64,000 nt of DNA from Symbiobacterium thermophilum IAM 14863 (GTDB taxonomy: Bacteria; Bacillota; Sulfobacillia; Symbiobacteriales; Symbiobacteriaceae), in the NCBI RefSeq assembly GCF_000009905.1, contig NC_006177.1:2914001-2978000 (forward strand). Direction: 5' to 3'. How positions within the stretch are numbered: position 1 is the stretch's first letter; each line of letters starts with the position of its first letter. A program made the translations under genes and the position numbers. Below the pieces are notes generated by a model that worked only from the letters and a program-made list of their open reading frames with translations, made no database searches and was not told where the DNA came from. Below, in pieces: positions 1-8,667 of the stretch.

Positions 1-54
1 CTGTAATAAGAACAGTCCTCATCACACACCCCATACCGAGACCATACTTGACAA

Positions 55-1440
55 TCACGGTACACGCCCCGAACGGTCCAACACCAGTCGCTCGGCTCTC
101 ATCCGCTGTGGCGTTGGGCTAGCCTCAACTCCAGTTGCACTTTCCCTAGAAATGACGGCTTGTAGCGTCAACAACAGGATCTTAAGGTCGAGCCAAATCG
201 AATAGTGGCGTATATAATACAGATCGAATCGCAGCTTGTCCTGCGCGCTCGTATAGTACCTGCCCATTACTTGCGCTAGCCCCGTAATCCCGGGAGGAGT
301 CAGGTGGCGCAGATCATAATCTGGCAGTTCACGGCAAAATTGATCTACGAAATAGGGACGTTCTGGTCGCGGACCTACCAAACTCATCTCGCCCCGCACG
401 ACGTTGATCAGTTGAGGTAGCTCATCCAAACGAGTTGCCCGCAAGAATTCCCCGATCGGAGTGATCCGAGGATCGTTGGCCGTAGCCAGAACTGGTCCCG
501 TTCGCTTTTCGGCGTCAACCACCATGGTACGGAACTTGTACAAGACAAACTCCTTGCCATTGAGCCCGACGCGCTTCTGGGTGAAGAAGACCGGCCCGGG
601 AGAGAAAAGCTTTATCGCAAGAGCCACCGCTGCCATCACGGGCAGTAACATGATGAGCAAGGGGATGGACAGGGAAAGGTCAAGGACGCGCTTTCCGACC
701 AGTTGACGACCGGTTAACATAAGAGGCCGTATCTCGAACACCGGAGCATCTCCGATCTGGCCGGCAACCGACCCTACCATGAGAATGTCACTCAGCTCGG
801 GCATAATGAATACCCTGGCCCCAGCGCGCACAGCCGTCTCCAACAACACAAGCCTCGTTCTCCCCACAATAGACGGCCCAGCCACCACCATATCAGACCC
901 AACCAGGGCAACATCCCCTTCTGCAAGGAGTTGGCCCGGCTCTATGACACGGACGATTTCATACCAGCCCGAAGGCTCATATAGTAGCTTCTCAACAACC
1001 GCTACGGCTTCGTCCCTAGTCGCAACCACCGTGACCCGCGACGCCCGGGCATGCTTGGTTTTCTGCAGTCCCCACCGCCACCCGATCACCGCGATAAAAT
1101 GAATCAAGAATCCTACAACCAAGACCGACCTAGGGGACGAGAAACCCCTAAACCAGAACGCAGCCGCAAGTGCCACGAGAAACAACGCACTCTCTGCGAA
1201 TAGCGCTGACCGCACAATGGATCGAGCAGGCTTCCTAAGATATAGACCGAACCCGAAAAAAACAAATGGTAAAGCCATGAACGTTATAGGTGCGACGACT
1301 AACAGGGACTGCAGGTTCGTCTCAGGTGGAGGCCACCCAACTCGCCAGACCATAGCTCCTGCGAGAGCTGCGACAAGCAGCATGATGTCTACAAGGGCAC
1401 CCCAGAGCCATGAACCACCTTGTCCAGGCACAGCCGTCAC
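55..1440 (-). CDS. Polyprenyl glycosylphosphotransferase (sugar transferase, WcaJ/EpsL type)
   Basis: This 461-residue protein would transfer a sugar phosphate from a nucleotide sugar to the lipid carrier undecaprenyl phosphate, the first membrane step of exopolysaccharide assembly. The N-terminal third holds four or five hydrophobic segments and a middle CoA-binding-like region. From about residue 250 comes the bacterial sugar transferase domain, with a membrane-anchoring hydrophobic helix and the motifs KRVLDL, YKFRTM, DELPQLINVVRGEMS and LVGPRP. Length is normal for the family. The start is a GTG with a weak ribosome binding site; GTG at 1431 is an alternative. No other intact polysaccharide gene follows it here, but a cpsB-like fragment lies upstream, so it is probably the edge of an eroded polysaccharide locus. 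The acceptor sugar cannot be predicted. Confidence 0.9.
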   Translation of the reverse strand: MTAVPGQGGSWLWGALVDIMLLVAALAGAMVWRVGWPPPETNLQSLLVVAPITFMALPFVFFGFGLYLRKPARSIVRSALFAESALFLVALAAAFWFRGFSSPRSVLVVGFLIHFIAVIGWRWGLQKTKHARASRVTVVATRDEAVAVVEKLLYEPSGWYEIVRVIEPGQLLAEGDVALVGSDMVVAGPSIVGRTRLVLLETAVRAGARVFIMPELSDILMVGSVAGQIGDAPVFEIRPLMLTGRQLVGKRVLDLSLSIPLLIMLLPVMAAVALAIKLFSPGPVFFTQKRVGLNGKEFVLYKFRTMVVDAEKRTGPVLATANDPRITPIGEFLRATRLDELPQLINVVRGEMSLVGPRPERPYFVDQFCRELPDYDLRHLTPPGITGLAQVMGRYYTSAQDKLRFDLYYIRHYSIWLDLKILLLTLQAVISRESATGVEASPTPQRMRAERLVLDRSGRVP

Positions 1441-2149
1441 TCCCGTTCAACAAAGAAGAAACTTGCCTAAGAGCCACTGACTGTGAACCACCCAGTTGTC
1501 CAGCCACTTCCTGCCATCAACGTAATATCCGTCGTAGCCAAAAACCGCCCTTGCTAACATAGAAAAACCACGATCAGGAACTTGCACGCCACACCCGAAA
1601 TCAGTCTTGGGATCACTCTCGCAGGTGAAGTTCCTGGTCGTCTAAGTTCCTTTTCCTACTACAGTGCATGAGTAACCCCAGCCCGGCCCCAGGTCGCGCT
1701 GCGGCTGGGCTGGGTACAGATAACTGAAACGCACTAGTAGACTACAGCGACGAGAACCCGGTGACCCAAACCTGCAACGATTACTGAAACCGAGCGCATG
1801 GCCCAGTGCTCCTTGGTCACACATCCTGTACTCAGTGGAAGACCGAGTTTACAGCACTCAGTAGACGGGCGGGTCTCGCGGAACCTAGTTTTCGCAGCTA
1901 CGTTGAGGCTCGTCTGTATGGACAGTTCCAAGAGGTGTGCATCGATCAACACTAGATAGGACACCCCTCCAAATCGACTCCCAGCCCCGGTTCCGGAGAA
2001 CGGTGTGGCATCCCCACCACCAGGTACGGCTCATGGTTCAACGTTTCCACCTGACTTCGGTGCACAGCACAGAGCAGACCAAAGGAGACGTCGACCTCCA
2101 TGCTGGCCACATACGAATGACAGGTCCTCCGCGAACGATGCGGCCGTGA
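1441..2149. other. Gene-poor stretch, no supported gene
   Basis: About 700 bases upstream of the sugar transferase contain only short overlapping reading frames on both strands, none with a recognisable motif or a good ribosome binding site. Its base composition is less GC-rich than the housekeeping parts of the window. It may be decayed coding sequence continuous with the cpsB-like remnant on its right. Confidence 0.5.
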
Positions 2150-2331
2150 GTGCCTAGCGCCCCCGAAGGAGAGCATCGCGTGAGATATTGTAACGGTCGT
2201 CAACAGTATGGTGGCGACCACCACAACCTGGACGCCCTGCCTTCCTTACTACACACAACCGCCCGCGCTTCCGCTAGGGTAGCGAGCCCATCGTCGAATC
2301 CGGGTGGCACGTGGGCGTGCAAGTCGATCAT
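2150..2331 (-). pseudogene. Remnant of a CpsB/YwqE-type tyrosine phosphatase (PHP domain)
   Basis: An ATG at 2331 opens a frame reading MIDLHAHVPPGFDDGLATLA, which matches the conserved start of the CpsB/YwqE/Wzb-like PHP phosphatases (typical pattern MIDIHxHxLPGxDDG). After about 26 codons the frame departs from the family pattern. A piece resembling the next block (VQVVVAT) appears in another frame near 2225. These enzymes dephosphorylate the tyrosine kinase that controls capsule export and normally sit next to sugar transferases, which fits the gene to the left. The rest of the roughly 250-residue protein is not recognisable, so this is a truncated, frameshifted relic. Confidence 0.55.
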
Positions 2332-2414
2332 CTGGGGCCCTCTCGACGCATCCTCGATAGTGGCACCTTATACTATTTTCGGTCTTGGCTAGCATTGTCC
2401 TTCTGCTATCGCAT

Positions 2415-2438
2415 TGTTGTTGCCCGCGCTATTTGGCA
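2415..2438 (+). repeat. Candidate left terminal inverted repeat
   Basis: Begins TGTTGTTGCCCG, then three variable bases, then TATTTG. The reverse complement of 5923-5946 matches at 20 of 24 positions. A TTTGTC motif further in (near 2484) may be a subterminal transposase site. Confidence 0.55.
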
Positions 2439-2532
2439 GTGACTTGACTGGCGACAGTGTCGTTCGTCAACTGACGCGTTGGTTTGTCGCCAGGGTCGGG
2501 GGCGGCCGGCCAGCCGGCCGCCCCTGCTGAGC

Positions 2533-2808
2533 TTAGAACAGTGTAGCTTGTACAGTTCCGGATGCGACCCGTTTGCTTGGGCTGCGGTGAATCCGTGCCG
2601 TCCTCCGGCACTCCGTGAGTGCCTGGCGGCTCCTGGCGAGGAATGCACGAAGATCTCGGGCGCTGGCGAACTCCAGCTCGACGGCACCAGCCGTTCCATC
2701 CCGGAGCACGAGTACGTAACGTGGGTGCGTCCGGCAGTCCGGCTCACAATCGAAGTAGACCTCAACCGTAAACTGAGGCAGCACGGTCGCTCGCAGTGAG
2801 GCCAGCAC
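2533..2808 (-). CDS. Small hypothetical protein, last gene of the transposon operon
   Basis: A 91-residue frame starts at a GTG eight bases after a clear GGAGG sequence (2820-2826) and lies 14 bases downstream of the ATPase gene, so it is probably translated as the fourth gene of the element. The protein reads as alternating strands and helices (VYFDCEPDC, RYVLVLRDGT, ASARDLRAFLARSRQAL) with two cysteines four residues apart (CEPDC). No family was recognised. Its place next to the transposase and the ATPase suggests an accessory or target-choice role, but that is inference only. The arginine-rich C-terminus could be either read-through or DNA-binding. Confidence 0.5.
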   Translation of the reverse strand: MLASLRATVLPQFTVEVYFDCEPDCRTHPRYVLVLRDGTAGAVELEFASARDLRAFLARSRQALTECRRTARIHRSPSKRVASGTVQATLF

Positions 2809-2822
2809 GAGTCATCCCTCCA

Positions 2823-3659
2823 TTACCACGGGCTGCTGCCCTTGGCGGTCTGCAGATCCTGCAGCTCAAACAGAACCCGGTCGACATTGGCCTCGTCCAC
2901 AAAGCGCTGTTCACGGGAGCAGGCGTCCAGCAGGCAGTTGGTGCAGAGTGTGTTAATGACCCGGGGAAGCCCGCGGGACTCGGCGGCGATCTTCTGCAGC
3001 GCCTGTTCCGAGAAGATGTCGTGGTCGACGCCCGTCCGGCGCAGATGGTGCCGGATGTACGCGACGCTTTCTTCCTCGCTCAGCGGCCCCAGATGGTACC
3101 GCACCTGAACGCGCTGGGCGATGGCTTCGAAGGTGCGCAGGCGGAGCATGCCGCGCAGTTCGGACTGGCCCACCAGCAGAAAGGTCATGGGACAGGCCGA
3201 ATCCAGGTGGAAGTTGAGCAGGAACCGCACTTCCTGCAGCATGGCGTGCGGCAGCAGATGGGCCTCGTCCAAGACGATGACGGGCTGCAGCCCGTGCAGC
3301 CGGTAGCCGTCCAGGATGGTCTGCTCAAACAGCCGGCGGGCCTCTCGGCTCAGGAAGTGGTAGGGTGCGGCGACACCGAGCTGGGTGAGCACGTCGCGGT
3401 AAAAGGCCGTGGGCGTGAGCTTGGAGTCGGCAATGTAGACAAACGGATTCCGGCTGCGATCCAGCAGGTCGTACAGGGTACGGATCGCAGTGGTCTTGCC
3501 GGATCCCACCTCACCGGTGATGAGGCCGAACGCCCGGTGGCGCACGCAGTACTGGAGCCTGGCCAGCAGCTCCTGGTGCTGTGCACACGGAAACAGGTCG
3601 GTGGTCGGGATCTCCTTGCTGAAGGGCAGGACGCGAAAGCCAAAGAACTCGGCCAGCAC
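2823..3659 (-). CDS. ExeA/TniB-like AAA ATPase of the transposon
   Basis: A 278-residue AAA+ ATPase of the ExeA/TniB/MuB type, which in transposons binds DNA with ATP and directs the transposase to target sites. It opens with the family hallmark FFGFRVLPFSKEI. Walker A is GEVGSGKTTAIRTL (about residue 50), Walker B is VIVLDEAHLL (about residue 123), and an arginine-rich sensor region (ESRGLPRVINTLC) follows. The GTG start directly follows the TGA stop of the transposase gene, so the two are translationally coupled. Homologues in secretion clusters carry a peptidoglycan-binding domain, which is absent here; that and the neighbouring transposase favour the transposition role. Confidence 0.88.
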   Translation of the reverse strand: MLAEFFGFRVLPFSKEIPTTDLFPCAQHQELLARLQYCVRHRAFGLITGEVGSGKTTAIRTLYDLLDRSRNPFVYIADSKLTPTAFYRDVLTQLGVAAPYHFLSREARRLFEQTILDGYRLHGLQPVIVLDEAHLLPHAMLQEVRFLLNFHLDSACPMTFLLVGQSELRGMLRLRTFEAIAQRVQVRYHLGPLSEEESVAYIRHHLRRTGVDHDIFSEQALQKIAAESRGLPRVINTLCTNCLLDACSREQRFVDEANVDRVLFELQDLQTAKGSSPW

Positions 3660-5048
3660 TCAGTTCTGGCCCCCCTTCGGCTGCGTCAGCCGGGTGTAAG
3701 CGGTCTCACCCAGCCGCCTCCGCCTTTCGGTGTCATGCTGCTTCTTGGCCAGCGTGAGGAAGTTCAGGCCGGTCTTGGGTGCTGCCGCAGCTGGTTCGGG
3801 TGCGGGGGATACCGACCGGTGCCGGGTACGGTGCAGCTTTAGCGGGACCGCGTCGGCAAAGCGCTTCCCCTCGTGCCAGACCTGGATCTGGCTGAGGTCG
3901 TACGGGTCGTAGCGAAGCGTGACCTTCCGGCGGGCCAGGGCCGGGTCGACCTCGTATTGGTTGCGGTAGAGCGAAAAGCAGCCCGTCTGGTCCACCACGC
4001 GCTCCTCCTCCCAGAGGAAGACCTCACGGAGTGCACTGGGGTCAATTCGCCGCAGCGGCTCCGTGTCGCCCTCAAACCGCTGCCGCGGCGTCTGCTTGGT
4101 CACGCCGTGCACCCGGTTGTGGTACGCCACCTCCAGCCAGGCCCAGAACAGCTCGTTGAGCTGCTCCAGGGTCGCAAGCTGGCCGGCGGCGATGAGTTGC
4201 TGTGCCTCCGGCAGAAAGCTCTTCTGTACGGTAAGGAAGAAACGCTCGATCTTCCCTCGCCCCTGCGGTCGATATGGCCGGGAATGGGTGAGGCGGATGC
4301 CCAGTCGGCCGCAGATGCGCGCCAGGTGCCGGGCGGAATAGATCGCCCCGTTGTCCACGTAGATACGACGGGGGAGACCGTAGCGCAGGATGGTGCGTTT
4401 CAGGCAGTCCTCCAGGCGGGGCAGTTTCTCCTCCCAGTACATCTGCCCGTAGACGATGCGGCTGTAGTCGTCGATGAAGGCGATGAGGTAGACCTTACGG
4501 GTCTTGCCGGGCCTGTCCGGATGCGGCAGGTTCAGGAGATGACACACGTCGCCCTGCCAGCAGTCGTTGCGGTGGGCCGCTTCAAAGCGCCGGAAGGTCG
4601 CCCTGCGCTTGCGGCTGAGCATAGCCTTGCGGCTGTAGCCCGCCCGCACCAGATGCTGCGACAGGGTGGATCGCCGGAGCAGCCCCGGTGGAACTACGCC
4701 GGCCTTCTCCAGGGTGTCAATGATCTGCTGCACGCTGCGCTCCGGCACTTCCCGCCTGGCAGCGATGGCGTGCTCCAGAATCTCCGGTGTGATGACACGG
4801 CCCTTGCGGGCGTCGTCCCGCACCTTGGGTTTCAGCCCGTCGAAGCCGGCCTGCCGGTAGGCGGCGATCCAACGCTCCAAGGTGCGAACGCTGACCCGGG
4901 TCTTGTCGCTGTGCGGAATCTGGTGGTGCTGGCGGGCGATTTGCTGCAGAATCCGCCGCCGTTCGAGCCGGGTCACATCCTCCGCCACAACCGGTGCGAT
5001 GAGCTGCCACCGAAAAGCGGCAATCTCGTCGCGCTGCTGTTCGTCCAT
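3660..5048 (-). CDS. DDE transposase with Mu-type C-terminal domain
   Basis: A 462-residue transposase cutting and joining the element ends. Residues 1-150 contain two helix-turn-helix segments for end binding (RRILQQIARQHHQIP and SVRTLERWIAAYRQAGFDGL). The catalytic core runs from about 160 to 330, with the DDE residues readable as D in WQGDVCH, D in YVDNGAIYS and E in GRGKIERFF. A Mu-type C-terminal beta-barrel follows (LRYDPYDLSQIQVWHEGKRF). The chosen ATG lies eight bases after GGGAGGG; an upstream in-frame start at 5069 is less likely. It is coupled to the ATPase downstream, the pairing expected of TniA/TnsB-like systems. Confidence 0.9.
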   Translation of the reverse strand: MDEQQRDEIAAFRWQLIAPVVAEDVTRLERRRILQQIARQHHQIPHSDKTRVSVRTLERWIAAYRQAGFDGLKPKVRDDARKGRVITPEILEHAIAARREVPERSVQQIIDTLEKAGVVPPGLLRRSTLSQHLVRAGYSRKAMLSRKRRATFRRFEAAHRNDCWQGDVCHLLNLPHPDRPGKTRKVYLIAFIDDYSRIVYGQMYWEEKLPRLEDCLKRTILRYGLPRRIYVDNGAIYSARHLARICGRLGIRLTHSRPYRPQGRGKIERFFLTVQKSFLPEAQQLIAAGQLATLEQLNELFWAWLEVAYHNRVHGVTKQTPRQRFEGDTEPLRRIDPSALREVFLWEEERVVDQTGCFSLYRNQYEVDPALARRKVTLRYDPYDLSQIQVWHEGKRFADAVPLKLHRTRHRSVSPAPEPAAAAPKTGLNFLTLAKKQHDTERRRRLGETAYTRLTQPKGGQN

Positions 5049-5128
5049 GGTGAGTCCCTCCCTTGCCAAGTTGGCGCCATTGTGGCACGCCAGCCTGCGG
5101 GAAGGCGACGGACAGACTCTGTGGTGTG

Positions 5129-5743
5129 CTAGAGGGAAGCCGTGCCTTCACCCAGCCGGTTCAGCGCAGCAAACACTCCGCCGTGTTCCTCCGGCCGCCG
5201 CCCCATCTGACGGCGGTACCAGTCCCCCACATCCAGCAGGAAGTGGAGCGTGGCGTCCGGACCTTCCCGCCGGGGGGTGAGGGCATCGAGGTCTGTGTCC
5301 GGCCAGAAGCGCAGAACCCGTTCGGCAAGGTACTGGCTCCACTCTCCGGCCAGCGCTCTCGCCCTGACAAGCCAGCGTCTGAGCGTCTTCTCCGAGAGCC
5401 AGCTGACCGTCGGGCTGCTCAGTCGCCGGGCCAGGGTGCTCCAGGGCAGCCCCCGCCGCACCCGCCCGCGAACCACGGCTTCTCGCACCAGCGTGATGAA
5501 TCGGGCGTACGGTTTCAGAAAGTCAGGCAAGATGGCGCACGTCTTACGGCACCCTGGACACCACCAGCGGTAGATCGGGATGTACGCCTTCTGGTGCGCA
5601 GTAAAGACCCAGCGCCAGTACCGCCCATGCCGCCGCATTCGACCACCGCAACCTGGGCAGTGCAGGGGCAGGTCCGGCCCGCAAGTGCCATATTTGCGAA
5701 GATAGGTCTGGACGTTCTGACCCAGGGGAAGTAAGATACACAT
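5129..5743 (-). CDS. DUF6431-type zinc-ribbon/helix-turn-helix protein, first gene of the transposon
   Basis: A 204-residue protein with two CxxC pairs (HCPGCGG and WWCPGCRKTC) forming a likely zinc ribbon at residues 29-65, followed by a helix-turn-helix-like region (TVSWLSEKTLRRWLVRARAL). Such proteins accompany transposase plus ExeA ATPase pairs and probably take part in DNA binding or regulation; this is inferred from context. The ATG at 5743 is preferred over an upstream ATG at 5794 because GGAG lies 12 bases before it and homologues begin close to the zinc ribbon. The C-terminal 50 residues carry no recognised motif. It is separated from the transposase start by 80 bases. Confidence 0.7.
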   Translation of the reverse strand: MCILLPLGQNVQTYLRKYGTCGPDLPLHCPGCGGRMRRHGRYWRWVFTAHQKAYIPIYRWWCPGCRKTCAILPDFLKPYARFITLVREAVVRGRVRRGLPWSTLARRLSSPTVSWLSEKTLRRWLVRARALAGEWSQYLAERVLRFWPDTDLDALTPRREGPDATLHFLLDVGDWYRRQMGRRPEEHGGVFAALNRLGEGTASL

Positions 5744-5843
5744 ACACAGGTGCACTCCGCCCTGTGGGGAGAGCCTGCCCAGGTGGACCGCCAAGTCACA
5801 GGCCTGGGCAGGCTCTCATATTTGTCCCCTGTCGTACGAAAAC

Positions 5844-5863
5844 GGAGAGGACAGCCCCTCTCC
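5844..5863. other. Short hairpin near the right end of the transposon
   Basis: GGAGAGG and CCTCTCC face each other across six bases. On the minus strand an AT-rich stretch (TAGAAT) precedes it, so it lies in the probable leader of the transposon operon and may be an operator or attenuating stem. Confidence 0.3.
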
Positions 5864-5922
5864 TGATAATTCTATCTTCAATATTCTCTGTCCTACACAA
5901 GCGCACGATGCTCAGCACATGT

Positions 5923-5946
5923 TGACAAATAATCCGGGCAACAACA
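5923..5946 (-). repeat. Candidate right terminal inverted repeat
   Basis: On the minus strand it begins TGTTGTTGCCCG, then TATTTGTCA after three variable bases, matching the left repeat at 20 of 24 positions. It lies about 180 bases upstream of the first transposon gene. Confidence 0.55.
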
Positions 5947-6079
5947 CGGACGCTGATTTTAACGTCTGGTTAACAATAAATGCTGCTAAATCGGCTAGTC
6001 CAACGAATCCCACGGAGAGAAGGTTCTTATTTGCCCCTTATCCGCGTTTTCTTTTCCGTGAACTCTCTATGACGGTCCA

Positions 6080-6800
6080 CCTTCCGTCCCAATACAGCCG
6101 CCCATGCCTCGCCCTCCAACAGCCCTCGCCATCCCGGCGTGGCTGTTCCAATCTTTATCTCGCTTAGTACCCCCAGCAGCCGCTTCAGCCCGCCTACCGC
6201 CCACAGGCGTGTGGCGTCGTCCAGCGGGGCGTAGGTGGTCTCCGTGCATCCCGTGACCAGCCCCAGGGCCTGGATTCTCCCGTTGCCCAGGCCGAAGGGA
6301 GTTCACGAGAGACGTTTCTTCCCGACACGATGACTGGCCCGGCCGGGACCGCCTTCCCGGACTCGTCGATGTGCACGGCCTCACGCAAGTTCTTGTTGCC
6401 GCCCCTCAGGCTGATGACCGTCACAGGGCCAATATATCGGGCAGGAGCCACCGCCCGGTGAACCAGGGCCGGCCAGTTCTCCGGCAGCACGATGTGGAAC
6501 CCTGTCGTCTGGTCATGGATGTTCACGGCGTAATTGATAAGCGGCAGGTCGTACACCTTGTCGTCTGCCTCCAAAGCATCCACATACTACAGTTCCGCCC
6601 CCGGCCAGGACAACTGACCCGTGTACCTGCCGTCCAGGTCCCGCGTGAACAACCTGCGAGGATCTGCCTGATTAATGGAAAACGCGCAAGTCGCTCTTGG
6701 CCACGTCCGCATGAGCCCCGCCCCTCCGGGTGATCGTGCCCGTGAACGTGTAAGTCTGGTCCGGGCCTCCTGGACTTGGGCACTAAGCACCTCGGAAATA
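6080..6800 (-). pseudogene. Broken gene of unknown function (two frameshifts and an in-frame stop)
   Basis: Three minus-strand frames join into one plausible protein. The first part reads TYTFTGTITRRGGAHADVAK near 6750. The second reads INQADPRRLFTRDLDGRYTG and is cut by a TAG at 6587-6589. The same frame then continues YVDALEADDKVYDLPLINYA to about 6310. The third shifts frame and reads IQALGLVTGCTETTYAPLDD through to an end near 6080. Codon choice and amino-acid texture fit real coding sequence in each segment, while the joins do not. The family was not recognised. It lies between the transposon and the ABC exporter and is probably a decayed accessory gene. Confidence 0.55.
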
Positions 6801-6867
6801 ACACGAAACAACGCGCCCGGGATCGTTTCCCAGGCGCGTGCCCCTCCCGCTCGGTCGGCGGTCTCCT

Positions 6868-8667
6868 TCACTCCCCCTCCCACTGCCCCCGATACATCCT
6901 CGCATACCTCCCCCCCAGGGCGAGCAACTCCGCGTGCCGCCCCTGCTCCACCACCTGTCCGTCCTCGATGTAGTAGATCCGGTCCGCGGACCGAATCGTG
7001 GACAGCCGGTGAGCGATGACGAACGCCGTCCGGCCCCGGAGCAGGGTCTGCAGGGCCTCCTGGATCACCGCCTCCGTGTGCGTGTCGATGTTCGACGTCG
7101 CCTCGTCCAGGATCAGCACCGCCGGGTCGGCGCACAAGGCCCGGGCGAAAGCGATCAGCTGCCGCTGACCCACCGACAACTTCGCCCCCCGCTCGTGCAC
7201 CTCCGTGTCGTACCCCTTCTCCAGCCGCACGATGAAGTCGTGGGCGCCCACCGCGCGGGCGGCGGCCTCCACCTCCTCGTCGGTGGCGTCAGGCCGGCCA
7301 TAGCGGATGTTGTCCCGGATCGTGCCCGAGAACAGGAAGGTGTCCTGCAGCACGATGCCCAGCTGCGACCGCCAGGACCGCTGCGTCACGGTGCTGAGAT
7401 CCACCCCGTCCACCAGCACCTGCCCCTCCTGCGGCTCGTAGAACCGGGCGAGCAGGTTGATGACCGACGACTTCCCTGCGCCGGTCGGCCCCACCAGGGC
7501 GATGGTCTCCCCCGGCTCCGCCCGCAGATTGATCCCCTTCAGCACCACCTGGCCCGGCTCGTACCCGAACACCACGTCCCGGAACTCCACCCGGCCGGCG
7601 ACCCGGGGCAGGTCGCGGGCGCCGGGCCGGTCCACGATCTCCGGCTGCTGATCCAGCAGCTCGGCGACCCGCTCGGCCGAGACCACCGCTGCCTGAAAGA
7701 CGTTGAACACCTGCGACAGGTCGCGGATGGGCTGAAAGAACCGGTTCAGGTAGAGGATGAAGGCCGCGACCTGGCCCACGGTCACGTCCGCGGTGCCGCC
7801 CCGGAGCAGGATGCCGCCGTACCAGAGCACCAGCGTCACGCCGAAGGCCGACACCACCTCAATCGAGGGCATCATCGTCGCCCAGACCCGCACGGCCCCC
7901 AGGTTGGCCTGCCGCAGCCGCTCGTTGATGCCGTCGAACTGCGCCTGGTTGCGGGCCTCCCGCACGTACGCCTGCGTGACCCGGATGCCGGCGATGGCCT
8001 CCGCCAGGTGGGCGTTCATGTCCGCCGCCCGCCGGCGCTGGGCCATGAAGGCATCCCGCATCCAGCCCCGGAAAAGCCGCAGCACCAGCAGCAGGGTCGG
8101 GATGGTGATGAAGGAGACCAGGGCCAGCCGCCAGTTCATCCAGAGCATCGTGCCCATGATGGTGACCAGCACCATAGAGTCGGCGAACAGGCTCACCAGG
8201 CCCGAGGAGACCAGCTGGTTGATCGCGTCCACGTCGGACATCAGCCGGGACATGATGCGTCCGGTGGCCATGGAGTCGAAGAACCGGAAGGAGAGCCGCT
8301 GCAGGTGGCGGAACATCCGGTCCCGCAGATCGTAGATGATGGACTGGCCCACGTAGGAGACGATGTACGTCTGCCCGTAACTGGACCACCAGTTGAGCAG
8401 GGCGGTCGCCAGGAAGGCCAGGGCCACCAGGTCGAGTCCCGCGGGGTCGCGCTCGGCGACGAAGCGGTCGATCGCCACCTGCGTGAGGTACGGACCTACC
8501 AGCCCGGTGAGGGCGGTGGCCACCATGAGCAGGACGCCCGCGGCCAGCTTGGGCACGTACGGGCGGATCAGGGTGCCGAGCAGCCGGTAGATCCGGGGAT
8601 CCACCTGGCTCAGCTTCACGTCGTAGTCGTCGAGCCGGAAGGCGCCGGGGCCGCCGCGCATCGCCAC
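6868..8667 (-). CDS. ABC exporter half-transporter, subunit 2 (permease fused to ATPase)
   Basis: A 599-residue type IV ABC exporter half: six membrane helices in the first 330 residues, then a nucleotide-binding domain. Walker A is GPTGAGKSS, the signature is LSVGQRQ (a variant of LSGGQ), Walker B is VLILDEATSNID, and the H-loop follows (FVIAHRLSTI). It begins with a GTG directly after the TAG stop of the upstream exporter half, with GGAGG inside that gene, so the two are co-translated and almost certainly form a heterodimer (BmrCD/LmrCD-like). The substrate is unknown; drugs, lipids or peptides are typical. The ATG at 8661 is an alternative start. Confidence 0.92.
   Translation of the reverse strand: MAMRGGPGAFRLDDYDVKLSQVDPRIYRLLGTLIRPYVPKLAAGVLLMVATALTGLVGPYLTQVAIDRFVAERDPAGLDLVALAFLATALLNWWSSYGQTYIVSYVGQSIIYDLRDRMFRHLQRLSFRFFDSMATGRIMSRLMSDVDAINQLVSSGLVSLFADSMVLVTIMGTMLWMNWRLALVSFITIPTLLLVLRLFRGWMRDAFMAQRRRAADMNAHLAEAIAGIRVTQAYVREARNQAQFDGINERLRQANLGAVRVWATMMPSIEVVSAFGVTLVLWYGGILLRGGTADVTVGQVAAFILYLNRFFQPIRDLSQVFNVFQAAVVSAERVAELLDQQPEIVDRPGARDLPRVAGRVEFRDVVFGYEPGQVVLKGINLRAEPGETIALVGPTGAGKSSVINLLARFYEPQEGQVLVDGVDLSTVTQRSWRSQLGIVLQDTFLFSGTIRDNIRYGRPDATDEEVEAAARAVGAHDFIVRLEKGYDTEVHERGAKLSVGQRQLIAFARALCADPAVLILDEATSNIDTHTEAVIQEALQTLLRGRTAFVIAHRLSTIRSADRIYYIEDGQVVEQGRHAELLALGGRYARMYRGQWEGE

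Larger units (their letters stand above)
2415..5946 (-). mobile_element. Mu/Tn7-like transposon with four genes (about 3.5 kb)
   Basis: A compact element carries, in transcription order on the minus strand, a DUF6431-type zinc protein, a DDE transposase, an ExeA-type AAA ATPase and a small protein. Its proposed limits are a 24-bp inverted repeat pair with 20 of 24 matches, starting TGTTGTTGCCCG on both sides, so the ends are TG...CA as in Mu/Tn7/Tn552 relatives. No exact target duplication was found (CGCAT on the left, CGGAC on the right), so the ends are provisional. All genes appear intact, so the element may be active. Confidence 0.65.

Noticed and set aside
2410-5951. Five-base target duplication flanking the transposon
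   Set aside because: CGCAT on the left and CGGAC on the right do not match, so a duplication cannot be claimed.
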